NCBI RefSeq assembly: GCF_965139335.1
Contig: NZ_CBCSEL010000007.1
Strand: one strand, 5' to 3'
Origin: Catellicoccus marimammalium
GTDB taxonomy: Bacteria; Bacillota; Bacilli; Lactobacillales; Catellicoccaceae
DNA: 51,046 nt
In this document: piece after piece, positions 32,483 through 40,891 of the stretch
How the letters are laid out: each line of letters opens with the position of its first letter
How positions within the stretch are numbered: position 1 is the stretch's first letter
Notes under the pieces: model-generated
Told to the model about the DNA's origin: nothing
Database searches by the model: none
Seen by the model: the letters and a program-made list of their open reading frames with translations, nothing else
Translations under genes and position numbers: made by a program

Positions 32483-33283
32483 CTAAACTAATTTTCCATG
32501 AACCACAAAGCGATATAATGTTTTACCACTGTTGTCATGGTCTAACGTACAAGTAAATAACGTAATTACAGGTTCTTTAGATGGATTTAAACATTTGGTA
32601 TTGTGCATATTAATAGTTTCTGTATAGGTTACCTCATACGTATATCGTTTTTTCCCATCAGAAAGATAGATTTTATCTCCTTTGTGGACTTGAGGTTTAT
32701 CATCAGTGATTAGGTTTGAAAAGAGAACATTCCTTTCTTTCATATTATGTCCTGCTAAGACATAATTTCCTTTTCCCATTTCTTGATGTGGCAACATAGT
32801 TGTCGCACCATAGAGCATATTTACGTTATTTGTGCCTTGTAAAATATTTAAATGGATATTTACAGATGGAATGCTAATCGTTCCTACAACATAGCTCATT
32901 GCTTTCTTTCGATTTCTTGGTTTATTTGCTTCATAAACTTGAGAAAGTGATGGAATCGATACTCCGTCATAATCCATTTTTGCTCGCTGATCTACATTGT
33001 AACCAGCTCCTTTCCTTAAACTACTAGATTTTTCTGCTGAATCCGTTTCCCCCTCAGCGTGTTGATTTGAAGTTTGACCATTCTCTCCTGCCTTTAACCG
33101 CTCCTGATTTTGAATAATCTCATCAGAATTGGCAGTAGCTTGCATTTCTTCTAATGTATTGGCTCTCCAAGCATTCCCTGTAATACAAAAGACTCCTGTT
33201 CCTAATGCTAAGCTAAATAAGGAAACTCCAACTCCTTTTATAATCTTTCTTTTTATCCTTTGTTTTCTTGTTGTTACTCTCAA
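32483..33283 (-). CDS. Sortase (class A-like)
   Basis: 266 aa. A basic start and one membrane span (GVGVSLFSLALGTGVFCITG) come first. A Ser/Glu linker precedes the sortase barrel, with catalytic His in NYVLAGHNMKE, Cys in VITLFTCTLD and Arg in LYRFVVHGK. It cleaves LPxTG proteins and joins them to peptidoglycan; the LPQTG protein just upstream is the obvious substrate. The start is a TTG (33283) with AGGAGTG upstream. No in-frame ATG precedes the membrane span, so initiation may be inefficient. Confidence 0.9.
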   Translation of the reverse strand: MRVTTRKQRIKRKIIKGVGVSLFSLALGTGVFCITGNAWRANTLEEMQATANSDEIIQNQERLKAGENGQTSNQHAEGETDSAEKSSSLRKGAGYNVDQRAKMDYDGVSIPSLSQVYEANKPRNRKKAMSYVVGTISIPSVNIHLNILQGTNNVNMLYGATTMLPHQEMGKGNYVLAGHNMKERNVLFSNLITDDKPQVHKGDKIYLSDGKKRYTYEVTYTETINMHNTKCLNPSKEPVITLFTCTLDHDNSGKTLYRFVVHGKLV

Positions 33284-33335
33284 TAGATTTCATCACTCCT
33301 ATCTATTGATTGAATTTATGGATTGATTATCCATA

Positions 33336-33363
33336 AGAAAAAGGAGCAAGTTCCCCTGCTCCT
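33336..33363 (-). terminator. Second terminator between surface protein and sortase genes
   Basis: AGGAGCA (33342-33348) / TGCTCCT (33357-33363) with T-rich run on the minus strand. Confidence 0.8.
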
Positions 33364-33393
33364 CTTGATATAGATAATCTGTGTTTTAGTATC

Positions 33394-33420
33394 AAAAAAA
33401 GAGAATGAATAACATTCTCT
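33394..33420 (-). terminator. First terminator after the surface protein gene
   Basis: AGAGAATG (33400-33407) / CATTCTCT (33413-33420) with T7 on the minus strand. Two terminators in a row would sharply reduce sortase and T4SS transcription without antitermination. Confidence 0.85.
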
Positions 33421-33496
33421 TTCTTATAAATTACAAATATTTGGAAAAATGTTCCAATTTAAAAATAACATCTTTTATTAAAAACATCAATGTTTT

Positions 33497-36118
33497 TTAT
33501 TTTTTCTTACGTCCGAACAAGAAGCCAATAACGCCACCTAATGCAACACCGATTGCTCCAACACCCACCGTCTTCATCATATCTGTACCTGTTTGTGGTA
33601 AGAATTTAGGTTTTGGATCGCCTTCAATTTGTTGAGGCTCTTCTGGTTTTGGATCTTCTGGTTTAGGTGCTTCTTTTGGCACTTCTTTGGTTTCTTTATC
33701 AACTCCTACATAAACTGTGTTAGAAGCCACATCTTTTCCATTTACAACTAATTTAGCAGTATTTGGAATTTGAACTTCTCCATCTTTTTGTGGTAAATCA
33801 GAAACTTTCATTCCTGCTTTTAATTTCACTGGAATGATTAAAGATAATTTCTTACCTGCAAACTCACTTGGATTATTCGCAGTCCATGTTACTTTACCGT
33901 CTTTTACTTCTAGTTTTCCTTTTTTCGTAACATCTTCGCCTTTAGGAGTTGCGTCTCCTGTCATTTCTTTATTGACATCTTCTGCAATCTCTTCTTTTGT
34001 GACATTATCTGCAGTAGGTTTGTCTGTTTCTTCTTTTTCAGTTTCGCCTTTACTTTCTTCTTTGTTTCCTGCTTCTTGATCACTAGAAGAATCTGCAGGT
34101 TTATCGCTTGGTTTAGAAGCGTCTGGTTTAGAAGTATCTGGTTTTGCTGGAGTAGAAGCTATTGCTTTTTCTAACACAGATTTCAATGTTTCTACATCTT
34201 TTTTCATGTCGCCAGTTAATGCTAATTTTTCATCTTTTTCAGCTAACGCTTTATTAATGCTTTCTAGTGCTTCTTTATCTTTTGCAGTTTGACCTGCTTT
34301 TTTAGCTACTAATACATCACTTACTAATTTAGCGTTAGATAAGACTACGTGTTCTTTCGTATCTGGTTTTGCATTTTTATATTTATCTACGATAGGTTGA
34401 ACTTGTTTAATCAATTCATCGTAATTTACAGTATCTTTCTTATCAGCTTCTTCTTTTCCTGCTTCATTGGCAAAAGTTGCTGGTTTATTTGCTTCTTTAC
34501 TTGTATCTTTAGAAGAATCTGTTGTTTCTTCTTTCTTATCTTCTGCTTTTGTAGCATTTTCTTCTTTATTTTCAGACACTTTTACTTCATTTGCTTTGGC
34601 GTCAGAAGCAATCACTTTAATTTTACTTTGATCAGCTACTTCTAATGATTTATCTAATGTATCAGATAACATTAAAGATTTTAATAATACATCGTTTGGA
34701 ACGACATTATCAATACGATAAGCAACTACTGGGTCTTCTTTTGTGATGGTATCTGTATCTACTGCTTTTCCATCATCAATAATATATTTTTTGATAGACT
34801 CTTTAATTGGAGTTAAGTGCGTCTGCGTTTTATTTGTAGACTGTTTATCTCCATCTTTTGTAACAGTAGCGGTATTTGGAATCGTAATTTTTCCATCTTT
34901 ATCTTTCAATTTAGAAAGGTCAGTTCCTGCTTTCACTTTCACTTTGAAGTTAAATTTGTAGTCTTTACCGTAAAATTCTGGCTTAGCTAACGTATCTTTT
35001 TTCGCAACAACTTTTACTTGATTACCTTTTGTTTGATTTTCAAATAAGCTCGTTACGTCTTTACCATCAGAGTTCGTTACTTTCAGACTATCTTTAACGA
35101 TTTCCAATTCTGGAATCAAAGTATCGTCCATTTCATAACTCTTATAGAAGAATTGTTTTTCTTCTGCTGGTACGGAATGAGAGATCGTGTAGGTATATTC
35201 TTCTGAAGCAGTATCTAATGTATTTTCTTTTTTATCTTTTTCGTTTTTATCAGATACTAATTTTGTAGGAGCTAAAGTTTCTGTACGAACTGGTTTTTCT
35301 CCTCTGTAGCCGTAGTATTGATCATATTCTGAATTTTTCCAATTCAATTCCTTATTCATATTGTATCCTGACCAATCTTTTACAAAAGAATAAGTGATGG
35401 AGTTTCCATCAAACAACATAGTCATTTTACCTTTTGGATCATTAGGATCAATATCTTCCTCTGATGGAGAACCGAAGTATGTCATACCATTCTTTTCTGT
35501 TACATCAATCCATTTTTTTGCAGACTCTGCAATATAGATTTTAGCTACTTTTTTCATAGTAGCGTCAGAAAAACCAAGAGCTTGGTGGGCGTCAATATCA
35601 TTAAACGTCATATAAGATCCTGTGATTGGAGCGTCTTTTTGTGTGTCATGGTAGACATAACGTTGAGTAACTTTAACTTCTTTGTATCCACCTTGTGTTA
35701 ATCCAATAGAACCACTATTAAAGCGAATCCATTCTCCTCCTTTGAATCCTGCTTTCGTTACTGAATCTAGGTGGTAAATAACGTCAACAGCTTTACCTTC
35801 CCACATACCTACATTCATGTAACGGGCAATATCTTTACCACAATCAGATTTATCTAATCCAATAAAAGCTAATTCTTTTTTACCACTTACGCTGGTATGT
35901 TCTTTTAATTTACTTTTCGCACTTAAGAACTCTAATTTTGATTGTTTTGTAAATTTAGCAATCATTGCATATTTTTTCGGTGCTTTTGATTTATCTGTTG
36001 GCACTTCAATTTTAGGATATGATCCTAATTCTTTTGCTTGTGCTGGTACAGCAGAAATTCCTGCTGAAAGTAATGTTGTAGCAACTAATGCTCCACTTAA
36101 AATTGATTTATAATTCAT
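33497..36118 (-). CDS. LPQTG-anchored surface protein with fimbrial isopeptide-type domains
   Basis: 873 aa. Signal peptide (LVATTLLSAGISAVPAQA, residues about 11-28), an N-terminal domain of 250 residues, then repeated beta-sandwich domains with EYTYTISHSVPAEEKQFFYK, KSLMLSDTLDKSLEV and 'IPNTATVTKDGD/IPNTAKLVVNGK' segments. These are the pattern of pilin/adhesin isopeptide domains. A Lys/Glu-rich helical part and a Pro/Asp stalk precede LPQTGTDMM, a hydrophobic span and GRKKK. Placed at the head of the T4SS operon like PrgB or other aggregation proteins, it likely promotes mating contact. AGGAGG precedes the ATG. Confidence 0.88.
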   Translation of the reverse strand: MNYKSILSGALVATTLLSAGISAVPAQAKELGSYPKIEVPTDKSKAPKKYAMIAKFTKQSKLEFLSAKSKLKEHTSVSGKKELAFIGLDKSDCGKDIARYMNVGMWEGKAVDVIYHLDSVTKAGFKGGEWIRFNSGSIGLTQGGYKEVKVTQRYVYHDTQKDAPITGSYMTFNDIDAHQALGFSDATMKKVAKIYIAESAKKWIDVTEKNGMTYFGSPSEEDIDPNDPKGKMTMLFDGNSITYSFVKDWSGYNMNKELNWKNSEYDQYYGYRGEKPVRTETLAPTKLVSDKNEKDKKENTLDTASEEYTYTISHSVPAEEKQFFYKSYEMDDTLIPELEIVKDSLKVTNSDGKDVTSLFENQTKGNQVKVVAKKDTLAKPEFYGKDYKFNFKVKVKAGTDLSKLKDKDGKITIPNTATVTKDGDKQSTNKTQTHLTPIKESIKKYIIDDGKAVDTDTITKEDPVVAYRIDNVVPNDVLLKSLMLSDTLDKSLEVADQSKIKVIASDAKANEVKVSENKEENATKAEDKKEETTDSSKDTSKEANKPATFANEAGKEEADKKDTVNYDELIKQVQPIVDKYKNAKPDTKEHVVLSNAKLVSDVLVAKKAGQTAKDKEALESINKALAEKDEKLALTGDMKKDVETLKSVLEKAIASTPAKPDTSKPDASKPSDKPADSSSDQEAGNKEESKGETEKEETDKPTADNVTKEEIAEDVNKEMTGDATPKGEDVTKKGKLEVKDGKVTWTANNPSEFAGKKLSLIIPVKLKAGMKVSDLPQKDGEVQIPNTAKLVVNGKDVASNTVYVGVDKETKEVPKEAPKPEDPKPEEPQQIEGDPKPKFLPQTGTDMMKTVGVGAIGVALGGVIGFLFGRKKK

Positions 36119-36366
36119 CTACTGCGTCCTCCTAAATATTCTGTTTCATCTAAAATTCGCATAGGTTCAGGCAATAAGTCCCCAACCTTTTTACGTTTTT
36201 TCAAACAAAAAAGAGGCTCCAAAACGGAAGCCTCTTCAGTACAATATTTATTTTGCTGGGATTGAATATTCCCAAAATGTTTTTGTAAAAAACGATGACA
36301 AGTCGATTTTTTACTGGAGATAAAGTAGATGTCGTGTGTTTTCACACCATATACATAATATTGCAT
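36115..36366 (-). CDS. 83-aa leader-type ORF at the head of the conjugation operon
   Basis: AAGGAGAT precedes the ATG and the stop overlaps the surface-protein ATG (ATGA), so the frame is probably translated. It reads MQYYVYGVKTHDIYFISSKK with several Cys and a basic middle (LFCLKKRKKVGDLLPEPMRI). No known family. A strong terminator lies within codons about 44-55, so a moving ribosome would stop it from forming. It may be a regulatory leader or the protein part of an antitermination system such as ConAn of pLS20; that link is inference from position. Confidence 0.6.
   Translation of the reverse strand: MQYYVYGVKTHDIYFISSKKSTCHRFLQKHFGNIQSQQNKYCTEEASVLEPLFCLKKRKKVGDLLPEPMRILDETEYLGGRSR
36205..36236 (-). 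terminator. Intrinsic terminator inside the operon leader ORF
   Basis: AAGAGGCT (36211-36218) / AGCCTCTT (36229-36236), extended by CC/GG with one bulge, followed by T6 on the minus strand. It lies upstream of every T4SS gene, so it can act as the main on/off gate. Confidence 0.85.
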
Positions 36367-36440
36367 ATTTATCTCCTTACTATTTTCAAAAGTTTGATCT
36401 ATCGCTTTAATTTTAACTCATGGCAATAGTAAGTTAGTTA

Positions 36441-36746
36441 ATCCTTTTTGTATTTGAAATAGTACATCAAAGTTACAGGAATTACATATTTTTAGATTTT
36501 TGCTATCTTTACGGTTTTATATAGAATTTGAGAATTTTTAATGAAAAGAAGGAGAGAAAGCTTGTTCTAATAAAAGAATTTTAACAATAGAAGAAAACCA
36601 TCAATGATTTTAAGCAATTTTATATAGCTTTCAAACTTCTTTTAAGGAGATATGTACAACAATGTTTAGAATAACTACACATTAATGCACATAATTTTTG
36701 ATAAGTAAAATATGTTCTGATGTACTATTTCAAATACAAAAAAGAT
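36441..36746. repeat. Long inverted repeat in the regulatory region
   Basis: TGATGTACTATTTCAAATAC plus AAAAA occurs at 36718-36742 and inverted at 36445-36469 (25 bp, perfect), with about 250 bp between. The inside is AT-rich with only short frames. It could form a large cruciform, be a binding pair for the regulator, or be the ends of a tiny mobile element. Confidence 0.7.
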
Positions 36747-36840
36747 CCATGCACCCGATTCATCAGTGGTTCGGCGTCCATTACGACCCCAAAACGGTGG
36801 AGTCATCTCTCCGAAATCTAACGAATTTTCTATCAAAACT

Positions 36841-36975
36841 GTCTCAAAATTCAAAAATAGGGTTTTGAGACGAAAATATAAAAAACAAAATAGTCTTAAT
36901 ATTTTCTCATTTTTATAGAAAACCACTTCGAATACTGATACAATATACTTGTTCAGAGTGTATTGGATCAGTATT
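36841..36975. promoter_or_regulatory. Inverted repeats between the T4SS operon and its regulator
   Basis: GTCTCAAAA (36841-36849) / TTTTGAGAC (36863-36871). A longer, nearly perfect hairpin follows: AATACTGAT (36931-36939) / ATCAGTATT (36967-36975), continued by CAATATACT / AGTGTATTG inside. Candidate operators or structured 5' RNA. The stretch 36367-37340 holds no other convincing gene. Confidence 0.6.
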
Positions 36976-37044
36976 TGATTAATTAGATTGTAGCTAGTAT
37001 TTTTGGTACTAACTCATTTAATTATCAATGATCTAAATTAAAGA

Positions 37045-37077
37045 AGGGAGCGAGATTTTTCTCGTTCTCTTTTTTTA
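37045..37077 (+). terminator. Intrinsic terminator pointing to the regulator
   Basis: AGGGAGCGAG (37045-37054) / CTCGTTCTCT (37061-37070), ten pairs including two wobbles, with T7. No protein gene precedes it on this strand, so it probably ends a short RNA made from the 36.4-37.0 kb region. Confidence 0.75.
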
Positions 37078-37340
37078 TGTCTTTTTGTGTGATAACATAT
37101 ATTATAAAAACGTCCATTTTTTATATTATTTATTTTTGCTTTTAATCCATCAAATTTCATAAAAACAAAATTTATAAAAAATTGTATTTTTATTATATAC
37201 TATTCATTTATCCCACATACATATTATAGCAAAATATAGGCAATAAAACAATAATAATTTGTATAAAAACAAAAAAAATGCCATGTATACATTTTTTTAC
37301 ATATATTTATTTATCAACTATTACTTAAAGGAGCCTACAC

Positions 37341-38171
37341 ATGAGCCAAAAGAGCGAGTTAAGTGCTTTTTTAAAGCAATTAAGAGTAGAAAAAAAATTA
37401 TCCCAAAAGGAATTAGCTAAAAAGCTAGATATTGCATGTCCTAGAGTTTCTAACTTAGAAACTTCTGCAATCTATCCATCTGACAAATTTTTGAAAAAAT
37501 ACAGCGATTTTTTTAATGTTCCAATGGAAAAATTAGTAAAATTAGCGGAACCAGACAGAGAAAAATTCAGACTAAAAGAAATTAGAACTAAAATTAATAA
37601 TTATTATCAAGAAATACGTGAGATCTATGATAATTCCAATTACAAAGAAGACCTAGTAAGTATAATCCAAGATATTGTAAATAGCGATAAAATTATAAAA
37701 TCTATACCTGAAAATTATTGGCAACAACAAAATTTATTAATTCCTTACTTCCCGAATGTCAAAGCTTTTCAAAAATTTAGCTTAGGAATTAAATCAGATG
37801 GAGAATCAATTGCGGAATATATTAATCCTAAAAATTATTCAAATCCAGACAAAATAGTAGTTATCAATACTTCTACATCGCTAAAATCAATGAATCGTAT
37901 TTTCCCTGAACATACCAATCTATTTATAGAATTAGATGCTAAATTAAAAATTGGAGATATTGTATTTTATTTATTAGACGATGAATATAGTCTAGCCAGA
38001 TTAGGAAAAATAGAAGGGGATAATGGACATACCATTCCTATTCTTCACTTCGAATCTCTAGACTTGAATTATTCTAAAGATATTCCTTTAACTAAATCCA
38101 TTTTGAATAATATTACTTTTATCGGAAAAGTTGTTGGAATGAGAGGTAGTGATAAACTTCTTAATTTATAA
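37341..38171 (+). CDS. XRE regulator with S24/LexA-like C-terminal domain
   Basis: 276 aa. An N-terminal helix-turn-helix (SQKELAKKLDIACPRVSNLE, residues about 20-45) leads, via a helical linker, to a C-terminal domain resembling phage CI/LexA. It has GIKSDGESI (catalytic-type Ser), KLKIGDIVFYLLDDEYSLAR and FIGKVVGMRG. The Lys expected in the second motif is not seen (SLARL), so self-cleavage may be lost. It is divergent from the conjugation operon with 1 kb between, so it is the likely main repressor or activator. AAAGGAG precedes the ATG. Confidence 0.82.
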   Translation: MSQKSELSAFLKQLRVEKKLSQKELAKKLDIACPRVSNLETSAIYPSDKFLKKYSDFFNVPMEKLVKLAEPDREKFRLKEIRTKINNYYQEIREIYDNSNYKEDLVSIIQDIVNSDKIIKSIPENYWQQQNLLIPYFPNVKAFQKFSLGIKSDGESIAEYINPKNYSNPDKIVVINTSTSLKSMNRIFPEHTNLFIELDAKLKIGDIVFYLLDDEYSLARLGKIEGDNGHTIPILHFESLDLNYSKDIPLTKSILNNITFIGKVVGMRGSDKLLNL

Positions 38172-38173
38172 CA

Positions 38174-39412
38174 TTACGCAAGCTGGAAATTATTAGGATT
38201 AATTAATTCTAGTTCATCATCTGAAAAAATAGGCACTTCTAGTTTAGGTTTTTTAACATTAGCAATTAATTCTTTAAATTCATTCTTAAGAGAAGTGAAT
38301 AGATAACGAGCAGGATTTTTAATAGTTTTACTTTCCATCATTACGTAAAATAAGCGATCTAAAACATAATAAATGTGGTCATTTAATGACTCTAACGGCA
38401 TATCAAAGATAGACTTATCATTTTCTAGTGATAGGTCTTTTTGTGCTAGTACATTTTCTCTTAGAAGTTCTTTAGTGGCAGTTTTCTTAGCACCAAAGAT
38501 AGCTTTTTCAATTTTACGAGCTAGTTTAAGACTAAAGTTAAAGTTATGATCAACAGCATATTTAGCAATTAATTCTTTAAGATTCTTTTTGATATATTTT
38601 GATTCTTGATGGATATAAGAATTTTTAGCTAGCTCTGCTTGGTTCATCTCATCTTTTTTCTTAGATTCTTTAGTAATATTCATATTTTTATTGTTATTAT
38701 TCTCTTGTTTATTTTCTGTGGTTAAAACTTTAGAAATAGCTTTTACCAAATCATCGGAAATAGAAGTGTTTGAAGTTTCTGAAATTGTATTGTCCATATT
38801 TTCTGATTCATTTTTATCATGAGAAGAATTTTTGTCATTATTTGAAGTACGATCTAATAATTTATAAATCGTTGGGCGACCAAAACGACGAGTACGTTCT
38901 ACAATCCCTGCTTCTTCTAATTCATCAGTATACTTGTAGAAAGAGTCTTTTGAGATATTTAAATCAGTAATAATCGTGTTTAAATCTGGATAACAAATAT
39001 TATCATTCCCAGCGATTGTCGCTAAATAAGCATAAACTGCTTTTGCATTTGCGGATACTGCAGTATTACGCATAACGTCTTGTGTAGTTGTTCCATATGA
39101 TCCATCGTCTTCTTTTTGATCAAATAATTGATACATTGTGGATTTGCATAATCTGCGAACACGTTTTACAATTCCTGCTTCTTCTAATTCATTAATGTAT
39201 TTGTAAAATGTGTTTTTGCCAATTCCAAATTCTTTAAAGATTGTGTAGATTGATGGAAAGCATACTTTTTCTTTCCCTGCAAAAGTTGCTAAGTAAGCAT
39301 AAAGCCCTCTTGCTGTGATAGATAATTGATCATTACGCATAACTTCCTGCGTTGGATTTCCATACGCTCCTTGATAGTTTAATGTTGGTTCATAGTTCAG
39401 AGTTTGTGTCAT
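38174..39412 (-). CDS. Putative replication initiator with duplicated winged-helix domain
   Basis: 412 aa. The N-terminus holds two copies of an 85-residue winged-helix unit: QEVMRNDQLSITARGLYAYL ... KNTFYKYINELEEAGIVKR and QDVMRNTAVSANAKAVYAYL ... KDSFYKYTDELEEAGIVER. An Asn/Lys-rich linker follows, then a helical C-terminal domain (IYYVLDRLFYVMMESKTIKN, PARYLFTSLKNEF). Helix-turn-helix proteins of this kind next to ParA act as plasmid replication initiators. An alternative is a transcriptional regulator. The gene has a terminator hairpin in its leader and a small-RNA-like unit upstream, as replication genes often do. Confidence 0.62.
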   Translation of the reverse strand: MTQTLNYEPTLNYQGAYGNPTQEVMRNDQLSITARGLYAYLATFAGKEKVCFPSIYTIFKEFGIGKNTFYKYINELEEAGIVKRVRRLCKSTMYQLFDQKEDDGSYGTTTQDVMRNTAVSANAKAVYAYLATIAGNDNICYPDLNTIITDLNISKDSFYKYTDELEEAGIVERTRRFGRPTIYKLLDRTSNNDKNSSHDKNESENMDNTISETSNTSISDDLVKAISKVLTTENKQENNNNKNMNITKESKKKDEMNQAELAKNSYIHQESKYIKKNLKELIAKYAVDHNFNFSLKLARKIEKAIFGAKKTATKELLRENVLAQKDLSLENDKSIFDMPLESLNDHIYYVLDRLFYVMMESKTIKNPARYLFTSLKNEFKELIANVKKPKLEVPIFSDDELELINPNNFQLA

Positions 39413-39437
39413 TTTTGTTCTTCCTTTCTAGATAAAC

Positions 39438-39475
39438 AAAAAAGCGTATCAACTTCTTGATTCAGTTGATACGCT
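39438..39475 (-). terminator. Attenuator-like terminator in the rep leader
   Basis: AGCGTATCAACT (39443-39454) / AGTTGATACGCT (39464-39475), 12 perfect pairs, T6 on the minus strand, just upstream of the rep ribosome site (GAAAGGAAG). It can end transcription before rep. Confidence 0.82.
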
Positions 39476-39510
39476 GTCCTATTTTTACTAGAGAAAATTG
39501 ATTCTTAATC

Positions 39511-39539
39511 TTGTCTAATCGCTTTATTTTTGCTATAAT
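39511..39539 (+). promoter_or_regulatory. Strong promoter TTGTCT-17-TATAAT
   Basis: -35 TTGTCT (39511-39516), 17-bp spacer, extended TGC and -10 TATAAT (39534-39539). It points away from rep and toward the terminator at 39682. Confidence 0.82.
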
Positions 39540-39545
39540 TTAAAC

Positions 39546-39718
39546 GTAGATAAGATTTTATATCTTATATATCGGTTTAAATTATTAAAGTTAAAAATAA
39601 AACAAATTTGAAGAATTAAGTAATCAATTAAACATCGTATTGGCAATGTTCTCTTGATAGTTGGAGTATCAACTGAACCTCAATAAGTAAGTGTTCCCGC
39701 ACTTGCTTATTTTTTTTG
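39546..39718 (+). ncRNA. Putative replication-control small RNA
   Basis: A transcript from the promoter above would be about 170 nt and end at a good terminator, AATAAGTAAGTG (39682-39693) / CACTTGCTTATT (39700-39711) with T8. No ribosome site and no open frame of note lie inside. Near 39667-39678 it contains GTATCAACTGAA, a 12-base match to the 5' arm of the rep attenuator; this segment could therefore pair with the attenuator's other arm. Confidence 0.62.
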
Positions 39719-39747
39719 TCTAGATTCAGATAATATCTATTCTCACG

Positions 39748-39777
39748 AAGTTAGGTTTGTAAGACCTAGCTTTTTTG
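39748..39777 (+). terminator. Second terminator in the rep-par gap
   Basis: AAGTTAGGT (39748-39756) / ACCTAGCTT (39764-39772) with T6. It backs up the previous one or ends another short RNA. Confidence 0.7.
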
Positions 39778-39961
39778 CTTAATTCAATTTTGTTTTTATC
39801 TATTTACTTTTTAAAATTAATTTATGTCTATATTTTATCATACAATGAAAAAATCTCAAGAACTTATTTTTTCTTATTCAATTAGCGAGGTAAATAACTA
39901 AAAATAATAAATTATTTGCAAACCTTTATTTATAAAGGGTTTTTATATGTATTTATTTTGT

Positions 39962-40040
39962 AATACAAATGATTACATTTGTAATTATTTATAATTAAAG
40001 TGATTACAAATGTAATTAAAGTGTATACAAAATGTATTTG
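39962..40040. repeat. Centromere-like repeats upstream of parA
   Basis: ATTACATTTGTAAT (39972-39985), ATTACAAATGTAAT (40003-40016) and the relatives AATACAAATG (39962) and TATACAAAATGTATTTG (about 40024). They overlap the parA promoter region, fitting ParB binding and autorepression. Variants occur at 41222-41269 and 43908-44003. Confidence 0.7.
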
Positions 40041-40093
40041 TTGTGGTATTATAAGTATGTGGTTAATAAAACAAATTATTGGAGGTATACATA

Positions 40094-40891
40094 ATGCAAG
40101 TTATTTCGTTTTTAGCAACAAAAGGTGGGGTTGGAAAAACAACTTTATCTTATCAATTTAGTAAATATTTATCTCAACATGGTAAGAAAGTATTATTGTT
40201 AGATTTAGATTCACAAAGAAGTTTATCAAGTATGTTTGATCTAGAAGAAGTTACTTACACTACAGAAAATATTTTTAGAGGAATTGGGGAAGTAAAAGTT
40301 CAGCAAGTTGATGATAATATTGATTTAATTCCTGCTTCCTTGAATTTAGGGACAAGTTTATTATCAGATATTTCAATGAAGCCTAATAAAGAATTATTAC
40401 TATTTATGTGGTTTGGAAAGAATTATAAAGATTTTGATTATGATTATGTAATTTTAGATTTGAATCCTGCATGGAATTTATTAACAATGAATGCAGCGAC
40501 TGCTTCTGATTTAATTATTTCTCCTTTAGAGCCAAGCCGATTTGGATATGAAAGTCATGATAAGGTAATTAAGGGAATTGAAGGATTAAAAGAAGGAGTA
40601 GTTGATCCACGAACATTGGAATCTTATGTAATCGCAGATCTAAAATTTATTGCGAATCGAGTAAAACATAATACAACAACATCAAAAGAATTTTTGAGTC
40701 AACTAGAAACATTTGATGATGTAATTGGAGTTATTCCTGAAAAAGAAGCTATTAATGCTTCTATGCTAGAAAGAAAATATGTTGTAGATTATTTAGAAGA
40801 AAAGGATCATATGACACAATCAGATAAAAAATTTATTGATACATTAGAAAATATTTTTAATGAAATCACAAAATTAGGAGATGAAGATTAA
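40094..40891 (+). CDS. parA: ParA-type partition ATPase
   Basis: 265 aa from ATG 40094, with GGAGGT 7 bases upstream; the frame begins earlier with a TTG that would lie within the ribosome site. It shows the deviant Walker A FLATKGGVGKTTLSYQFSKY, VLLLDLDSQRSLSSM and a Walker B YDYVILDLNPAWNLLTMNAA. The enzyme binds DNA non-specifically in its ATP form and moves plasmid copies apart. It overlaps the next gene by a base (TAATG), and the pair has centromere-like repeats upstream. Confidence 0.93.
   Translation: MQVISFLATKGGVGKTTLSYQFSKYLSQHGKKVLLLDLDSQRSLSSMFDLEEVTYTTENIFRGIGEVKVQQVDDNIDLIPASLNLGTSLLSDISMKPNKELLLFMWFGKNYKDFDYDYVILDLNPAWNLLTMNAATASDLIISPLEPSRFGYESHDKVIKGIEGLKEGVVDPRTLESYVIADLKFIANRVKHNTTTSKEFLSQLETFDDVIGVIPEKEAINASMLERKYVVDYLEEKDHMTQSDKKFIDTLENIFNEITKLGDED

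Noticed and set aside
36675..36926. 83-aa minus-strand frame in the regulatory region
   Set aside because: No ribosome site, odd composition change in the middle, and it overlaps the inverted repeats.
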